Shown here: in pieces, positions 62,012-64,000 of the stretch
How positions within the stretch are numbered: the stretch's first letter is position 1
Layout of the letters: every line of letters starts with the position of its first letter
Origin: Sparassis latifolia
Taxonomy: Eukaryota > Basidiomycota > Agaricomycetes > Polyporales > Sparassidaceae
DNA length: 64,000 bases
NCBI GenBank assembly: GCA_018466975.1
Contig: CM031556.1
Coordinates: 372,001-436,000 of the forward strand
Direction: 5' to 3'
Program-made: the position numbers and the translations under genes
The notes under the pieces: generated by a model
Database searches by the model: none
The model's input: the letters and a program-made list of their open reading frames with translations, nothing else
What the model was told of the DNA's origin: nothing

Positions 62012-63490
62012 TCAGGCAATGAAGCCATTCTCATGAATGTCCAAACCATACAGGTCATCAACTCCCAAGGGAGATCCAAGATTGAGTGATGCACCCATAT
62101 TACCAACTATCCTTGAGGCAAATTGTGAGATTTGCACAGATGTGTGCATGAAGGAGAGGTTAGAAGTGACATGACTTTGCATATAGTGCATCTCGCGCAG
62201 GTTCAAAAAGAAACAAGAGATGATGATACACATAAATCTGCAAGGTGTGTGAGCATAAGCAATTTCTGTTAAATGAGAAGAGGTGAGCACACGGTTGGAT
62301 GAAGTAGTACAGACACCCATGGTCCTGATGCAAGAAGGCACATTAGAGATAAGCAAGTGAAAAGTAGCAGTAGCAGAACAGCACATCATAGTAGTTTGAC
62401 AACAGTTGTGCAAGGTTCATCAAAAGATGAAAACTGTAATGTGTTATCAGCTTGAACAGCTGTCATGCTCCATACTCACATACAGTGCAAAGTGCCTTAG
62501 GAATTAGCAGAGGGATAAGCTTAAAACTGAGGAAGGGTTGAGCAAACAGTATAGATGCTAACCATCTCGTAGTAAGAGAGTTGCTAGAGGAGCCTCTATA
62601 TGAGCTGAGCATGCATATCTCTTGATACTGTATGTCTTCATCCAGGTTACAATAAGGACAATGATGTCTGCAACAATAACACTACATTGTGTACACCTGC
62701 CTTGCCCATTAGCCAAAGACTCAGTTGGAAGGAGAGATACACATGTATTGTAAGTTTCATTTGGACAATACTAGTTGCTTCTTTCATGCATATGGGACCA
62801 ATCTCAGGAACAACAATGACAAAATATGAGTTTGTGATATAGCTATACTGAAGCATTGCAAGTTAGCATACACTACTTCTGATTAGATGGAACTGACAAT
62901 ACCAGATTGGTTGCAAAAGGCATCAAGCTCAACACAAATACTACTACAGCAAGGAGATGTGCATGACCCCCTACTGCATACACCCGAAAAGCCAAAAATG
63001 CTGAAGGGTGAAAACAGCTATGAACATCAAATCAGAGATGCATATTAACTTACTGGCCCATTCAATCAGAAGTAATTCTTGACAAGCTTCAAATAACAGC
63101 CCTATGGCATCACAACTACCACATAATGAGCTGGTCTCTACTTCATATTGAAGAAAGAACTAGACCTCTGAAAAGGCAGTGATCCAACAAGCATCAGTCA
63201 CAATGTAAGAAGCATCAGTTACAACCATGGCACTTACCAGGTTTGTACGCCATGGAGGTATCTCCACCACCAGGCTGAAGGCTAATACCAATCCAAGAAA
63301 ACGGTTGGAGATAAACAGGATTGTGGCTCCAGATTTTCTACTTCTCCATATGTGGTCAATTTCATCAGCAAGTGTTATGGCATGGTCTAAAATGAGCAAA
63401 GCTAGCAAAGGTTTACATCATGTTAGCATCAACATTTCAGTAGCTAAACTCACTTGCAGCTGCTACACAGCTGCAGTTGTTTACAAAGCT
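62012..63490 (-). CDS. DUF6533-type multi-pass membrane protein (exons partly resolved)
   Basis: Near 63.25-63.43 kb an exon reads ALLILDHAITLADEIDHIWR then SRKSGATILFISNRFLGLVL, the hallmark of the DUF6533 domain: a helix, a D/E-x-x-x-I-W-R/K segment and an N-R-Y/F-L helix. It ends at a GTAAGT donor after PPWRTNL. The last exon near 62.0-62.4 kb has CIIISCFFLNLREMHYM and RIVGNMGASLNL, which matches the family's C-terminal S-R-F-LNLRE and IVGN-GA parts, and stops at 62012. The exons between (62.4-63.1 kb) should encode the other helices but I could not fix their edges, and the first exon before 63.43 kb is uncertain, so the start given is approximate. These proteins are very numerous in agaricomycetes; function unknown. 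Base composition is AT-richer than in neighbouring genes. Confidence 0.55.
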
Positions 63491-64000
63491 GACCAAGGTA
63501 AACAGATTAGCCCACAAGCCTCATGAACAATCATGGTGAGCTACGAACACCTGATAAGCCAGTTGGTCTGGCTCTAGGTCACCATTTGCTCCTGACAACA
63601 TTTGGGGAGGTGGAGGGAACACTGCAGCCAACAGGGATCATTACAACCTTTGTGCTTTTCAGGGTGGGAGTGCATTCGTCATGGTGAGAGGAACTGCCCA
63701 CTACAGTGCTCTCCTGGATGCATCATCGCAACGAAAGTGATAAAGTTGCGAAGACTGCATAGGATGCCGGTGCATGAGAGATTTTACGGACAGAGCTCTG
63801 TGGTCTGATTAATACACTGTTGGGAGAAGGAGCCAGTGCCTCTGTTCGCGAACCTACAAGCTTGATTCGAGCAATTTCAATTGAAACCAACACAATTGAC
63901 TAACCTTTAGGCATCTGCACCACCAGAGTGCATCATGCTTCGCATCTCTTGTACCTCCTCCACGGACTAGCACAGCACCGTTGCACCTGCAGTGTGTGAC
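63491..64000. other. Right edge, no gene recognised
   Basis: About 0.5 kb to the window end. It may hold the first exon or promoter of the DUF6533-type gene. No other domain recognised. Confidence 0.3.

Overview
The window looks like nuclear DNA of a basidiomycete fungus, most likely a mushroom-forming agaricomycete. Its genes are dense, split by many 45-60 bp GT-AG introns, and lie on both strands without operons. The proteins are typical of that group: an AS3MT-rhodanese fusion, a copper-fist factor, O-fucosyltransferase-like type II membrane proteins and a DUF6533-type membrane protein. All gene models here were read by hand across introns, so internal exon edges are approximate unless a coordinate is stated.

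Layout. 1-7 kb: the 3' end of a protein tyrosine phosphatase, then a complete GH15 trehalase/glucoamylase-like gene on the minus strand. 7.7-13.4 kb: a 5.7 kb Tc1/mariner-type transposon with TA target duplications and about 200 bp terminal inverted repeats. It holds a decayed transposase, an apparently intact oppositely oriented second gene, and later insertions: two tandem hAT-like elements and a MITE in the left inverted repeat, and a second MITE exactly in the splice acceptor of a transposase intron. 13.9-20.4 kb: a secreted phospholipase B gene whose 3' end has been copied into a large inverted repeat. The 2 kb between the arms carries broken pieces of an SLC41-type cation transporter and a protein arginine methyltransferase. 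21.5-32.7 kb: a RanBPM/Gid1-like gene, a NUDIX pseudogene, the spliceosomal helicase PRP16, and a small unrecognised gene built from repeating exon modules. 34.5-46.7 kb: a copper-fist transcription factor, an ABC transporter, ALG1 (reading frame interrupted three times), mitochondrial NFU1 divergent from hydroxymethylbilane synthase, and a UBE2W-like E2. 47.3-60 kb: two tandem O-fucosyltransferase-like paralogs, the arsenite methyltransferase-rhodanese fusion, a Rab7-like GTPase with a large insertion, and ATG4. 60-64 kb: an AT-richer stretch with a DUF6533-type gene.

Most genes are housekeeping and work independently. Loose themes are metal and cofactor handling (copper-fist factor, NFU1 for iron-sulfur clusters, HMBS for haem, AS3MT for arsenic) and membrane traffic or autophagy (Rab7-like GTPase, ATG4). 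The most unusual parts are the nested transposon at 7.7-13.4 kb with its accessory gene, the exon-repeat gene at 32.1-32.7 kb, and the inverted-repeat breakpoint region at 15.6-20.4 kb.
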